Positions 60,595 to 64,000 of a stretch of 64,000 nucleotides of DNA are shown piece by piece. Source of the DNA: Anopheles merus. Its lineage: Eukaryota > Arthropoda > Insecta > Diptera > Culicidae. The translations under genes were made by a program, and so were the position numbers. The notes beneath the pieces were generated by a model. The model was not told where the DNA came from. It searched no databases and was given only the letters and a program-made list of their open reading frames with translations. The stretch's first letter is position 1. Each line of letters starts with the position of its first letter. Location of the stretch: positions 15,851,818 to 15,915,817 of the forward strand of contig NC_054085.1 in the NCBI RefSeq assembly GCF_017562075.2, in the 5' to 3' direction.

Positions 60595-60617
60595 GGGGGG
60601 GGGGGGGGGGGGGGGGG
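60595..60617 (+). repeat. Homopolymer run of 23 G
   Basis: An uninterrupted guanine tract, followed by AGGAGGG. It could form G-quadruplex structures in DNA or in the sense RNA. Its exact length may be affected by sequencing or assembly error. Confidence 0.9.
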
Positions 60618-63600
60618 AGGAGGGCAATACGTTTCCGTGCACGTTCTGTGACGTCCGACAAGCAGCCCCATGGTCGGCAGAAACACGTTTTCCGTCCGGA
60701 ATCGACCGGAGAGAGCCCTTACGGCATACGGAAGGCTAATATTTTTTGCATCACCACAATCACACGACCCACAACACCACACGCCTGGAAGTTGCACCAA
60801 CCGTCACGTGTCAAGCTGAAGCGGGGCGGAACTGTTGGCAAAGTTGGCGAATGGTTGGAGAAAGCAGTAGCGTAGCAGTGGAGCTCTCTTGGCTATTCTT
60901 GTTTCCAAATGTTCTGAATCTTTACTTCGAAAGTGAAGAAACGGATGGTCCGTTGAGCGCTTTGTGTTGATGCAATGTTTAGTAGGGTTGGAGGATCATA
61001 AATTCACTGCGCAAGTAAACGAAACACGTAATCGAAAAGAAGCTACAAACACACAGACCACACAGCATCCAGCAGCAGGCCTGAGGTTCTGCTTCTGCAC
61101 ACATCTACCCAGCTACCCAGGAAGGTGAGGTGTGTTGTCTGTGCAGAGTAGGTAGTCCATATCTTTTTGTGTTTCCGTGCACGTCATCGACTTGGGAAGC
61201 GATTCGTGTGTAATTTTACAAGAGCACGGACAGAAAGATGCACTGACGAAGGAGTCTTTTCGTGGGTAATAGTTAATGGAAGGTTCGTACATGGCGAAGG
61301 TGCTTGTTGACTGCAGTCAGTTGATAGCAGTTTCCAAATGCACTGGGAATGCTCCCGTTGGACGATGCATTGGACTTGCATTGGAAAATGGGCTGCCGAG
61401 TTCTTGCTTTGAAGCACTTCTTCTAAGTCTTGAAGACTTAAAAGTGAAGCTTTAATTGCTGTCCTCTTCTTAACAGAAATTTCTTTAAGTACATTGTTTA
61501 AGAGTTTAGCGATCATCAACATTATCATTACTACCACCATTAAACATCGTTTTGGGTTGTTTGGTTTGATAAATTAATAATAAATCCACTATACATTACT
61601 TGTAAACAATGCCCAAACAACATGTCCTCCCCGACTGGAGCGCACACGACGGGGCTTGTTAAACTCTACACAAGCAAGCATATTTCAGCTTGTCGAACAG
61701 AGCACCACCGCAACGAGAGCTTGTTTATCTCACCCAACCCGAGTACATGCCGCATAATTTCGACACATTGAAGCGCGCTGTACGAACACGACGACTCCGA
61801 CGACCCCTCGGGGTGTCATTGCGTACAAGCACTGCGCATCATCGTCATCACGGCACAGCAGTGCACTTCTCTTTGATCAGCTGCTTCAGTCTGTCGCATG
61901 GAATGGAAGTGCAAGTCGGGAATTGGGGCCAATATTAAATTTAACGACTTGCACCACACAGTGCGTGCGCATAAATTAGTGTGTTTCCTCTTCGTATGTG
62001 GAAGCTCGTTCGCTTCTAAGCAAACTCTATTAGCTTGGCCGAGGGGTGGTAGCTAGGTTCCTGTACCGAAACGCACATTCGTGTCAGCTGTTTTCGCTCA
62101 ACCACGTACACGTGCTGCCATCTAGCGTATTGTAAGGGAAGCGTGACGCGATGCAGCAGCAATTGCCTGGTGGCCCCGACAGCAGCGTGTGGATCTGTGC
62201 GTGCCTGCTCCCAAATAACCCCTGGCAGGCGCAGAGTTTGTTTGTATTCTACCCTTTCAGATGAGTGGAATCAGTTGTGGTTGATGGTATTTTCTGCTAC
62301 ATTTATCATTTGCCTTCATCTTACTTTGCCCTCGCTCTCTCTCTCTCTCTGTGTCCTATTGCTGGGCATACATTTCGGTGCACGGAACGACATGCTGGTT
62401 GTAGTCCCTTTTCGATGAGTCATGGGATTTGGATGCAACATGAAAGGCATAGGTAGACTATCAGATCCTAACAGAGCAACCACGGTGACACACTGCCGCC
62501 CTGCTCGGCATGCCAACCGATTGTAGCAGTATGTGTGTTGCATAAGCCAACGGGAGGCCAAAGCGTAAGACGAGATGGGATTTTTGTGCGCTCGGCGTAG
62601 CACCAGCACTGACGGCGAATGTAATTATGACTTTTGTTTTTATGTTGATTCGACAAAGCCACTCCACGGCGGCGAAGGTCTTTTAGGGACCCGATCGGAC
62701 CGAACCTCCCATTTCTCGCCATCGCTTTTAACCCCCCCGGGGTGGAGGGAGAGCAGAAGAGAGTGTATCTATGGAGCACTTTGCAGTGAACTTCACTCAC
62801 TCGACTCTGTGGCATCCGAATATCATAAATCAAGATCTTTTAAAGGGTGTTCGAGCGCGAAGGTTAACCCCACTGCCATGCACAGAGAGAGAGAGAGCGA
62901 AGGAGCACAAAAGTGACATTCTACGTTTGGTTGACTTTTTACGTCGTTACAGGGCCGGCCCGGGTTCCAGATTTATGGGTCACAATAGCTCCCCAGCCCA
63001 AGCCAGTGTGACTCGCTTGCTAAGAACAGAAAGATCGGTTCGTTCAGACACACCTACGGGTCGGGAAGGAGGGGGTCTTTCTTGATGGCGTCGTTGCGTC
63101 TCGCTGGAACGTTGTAGCGTTTGTTGGGACCAAGGTGGAGGAATATGAAGTTCAGCCGATGTCTTTACTTTATTGCCACCATTCTTGGGGTGCAACTAGA
63201 CGTCCCGACGGCTTATCTCGTGCCTTGTGTGAGCATTTCAAATGTAATCTTATCACTGTTGCATACCTCAAGAGAGTTTCAAAAAGGGGCAACTGGGGGC
63301 GCTTTGTGATGGCGGCGTGTAGTTTATGGTTTTATAGCGAGCTTTCATCGACGCTGATTCGCCACTCGCCACCACCCGGAGTACAAAGCGAGGGACTCCA
63401 AATAGATGGGATGAATTATTGGTGCTCAGATTTGTTTACGTTTGCTCTCCACATTTCGGAGTGGACGTTGGGGACGCAAGAATGCTTAATGGACCGGTGG
63501 GGAGCCTGTGGTCAAAAAGGTTACGTAATTCCAACATTCCGGCAAACTCGCCGCACTACCAATGTTTGGGACAGTTAGCCCTGCTCCTCCGAGTGTGTCG

Positions 63601-63756
63601 AGTGAGAAAAAGAATTATGGTGTGGACATTGTGGTTTCTTTTTTATGTTTTAGCAATCGTTGGTTTGTGAGAAAACAATGTGACCTACTCACCGTGCTGG
63701 TTGGCACAGTGCCCACTGCTGAATGGCATTTTCGGCTGTGTTATTGGTTGTAATTG

Positions 63757-63761
<5 letters not shown>
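60618..63761. other. Intron-like region
   Basis: No gene supported. A donor-like GGAAG|GTGAGG occurs at about 61122 and an acceptor-like TTACGTCGTTACAG near 62951, but neither is joined to a convincing coding frame. Confidence 0.4.

Positions 63762-64000
<239 letters not shown>

Noticed and set aside
62771..63085. Possible exon starting after the TTACGTCGTTACAG acceptor
   Set aside because: The frame is open but has no codon bias, no clean donor and no recognisable sequence.

Overview
The window reads as nuclear DNA of a dipteran insect, most likely an Anopheles mosquito. The evidence is short GT-AG introns of about 57-100 nt, strongly GC3-biased coding exons in AT-richer surroundings, long CAG/glutamine runs, abundant (TG)n/(CA)n microsatellites, a tRNA-derived SINE with a perfectly placed target duplication, and a non-LTR reverse transcriptase that ends in TGAAA pentamers. 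There is no bacterial or organellar signature. Species assignment is inference.

Layout. 1-264 is the last coding stretch of an unrecognised polyglutamine protein on the + strand. It is followed by about 7.7 kb of A-rich, ORF-poor sequence that looks like one very long 3' UTR, with many AATAAA hexamers and three Pumilio-type motifs. A degenerate ~30-bp minisatellite (8.19-8.45 kb) separates it from the convergent Dcp2 gene (minus, 8806-10465), the mRNA decapping Nudix hydrolase. About 1 kb away and divergent lies a five-exon BSD-domain gene of the BSDC1 type (plus, 11476-13326). A 5'-truncated non-LTR retrotransposon (minus, 14161-15762) and a small Thr/Ser-rich secreted mucin-like gene with its own TATA box (minus, 15978-16655) follow. 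The vesicular GABA transporter gene VGAT (plus, coding 18721-20979) has a candidate noncoding first exon before a large TG microsatellite and a ~2 kb 3' UTR ending near 22990.

From about 23 kb to the end the window is almost gene-free. It holds GC-richer blocks that look like noncoding first exons (ending at 24763 and 32063), a good internal exon candidate (27574-27643), an ATG-containing first-coding-exon candidate (55232-55305), a SINE, several tRNA-like Pol III promoter fragments, and a terminal TG microsatellite. The simplest reading is the 5' half of one large rightward gene, with alternative promoters and very long introns, whose main coding exons lie beyond the window. This is inference.

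The most striking unexplained signal is in the VGAT transcript. The 10-mer AAGTCTTCCA occurs four times in the 3' UTR and once in the 5' UTR, with two further partial matches. Its AGTCTTCCA part is the full 5'-end complement of the conserved microRNA miR-7 (the GY-box), and I noticed no other copy in the window. This suggests strong miR-7 control of the GABA vesicle-loading step.
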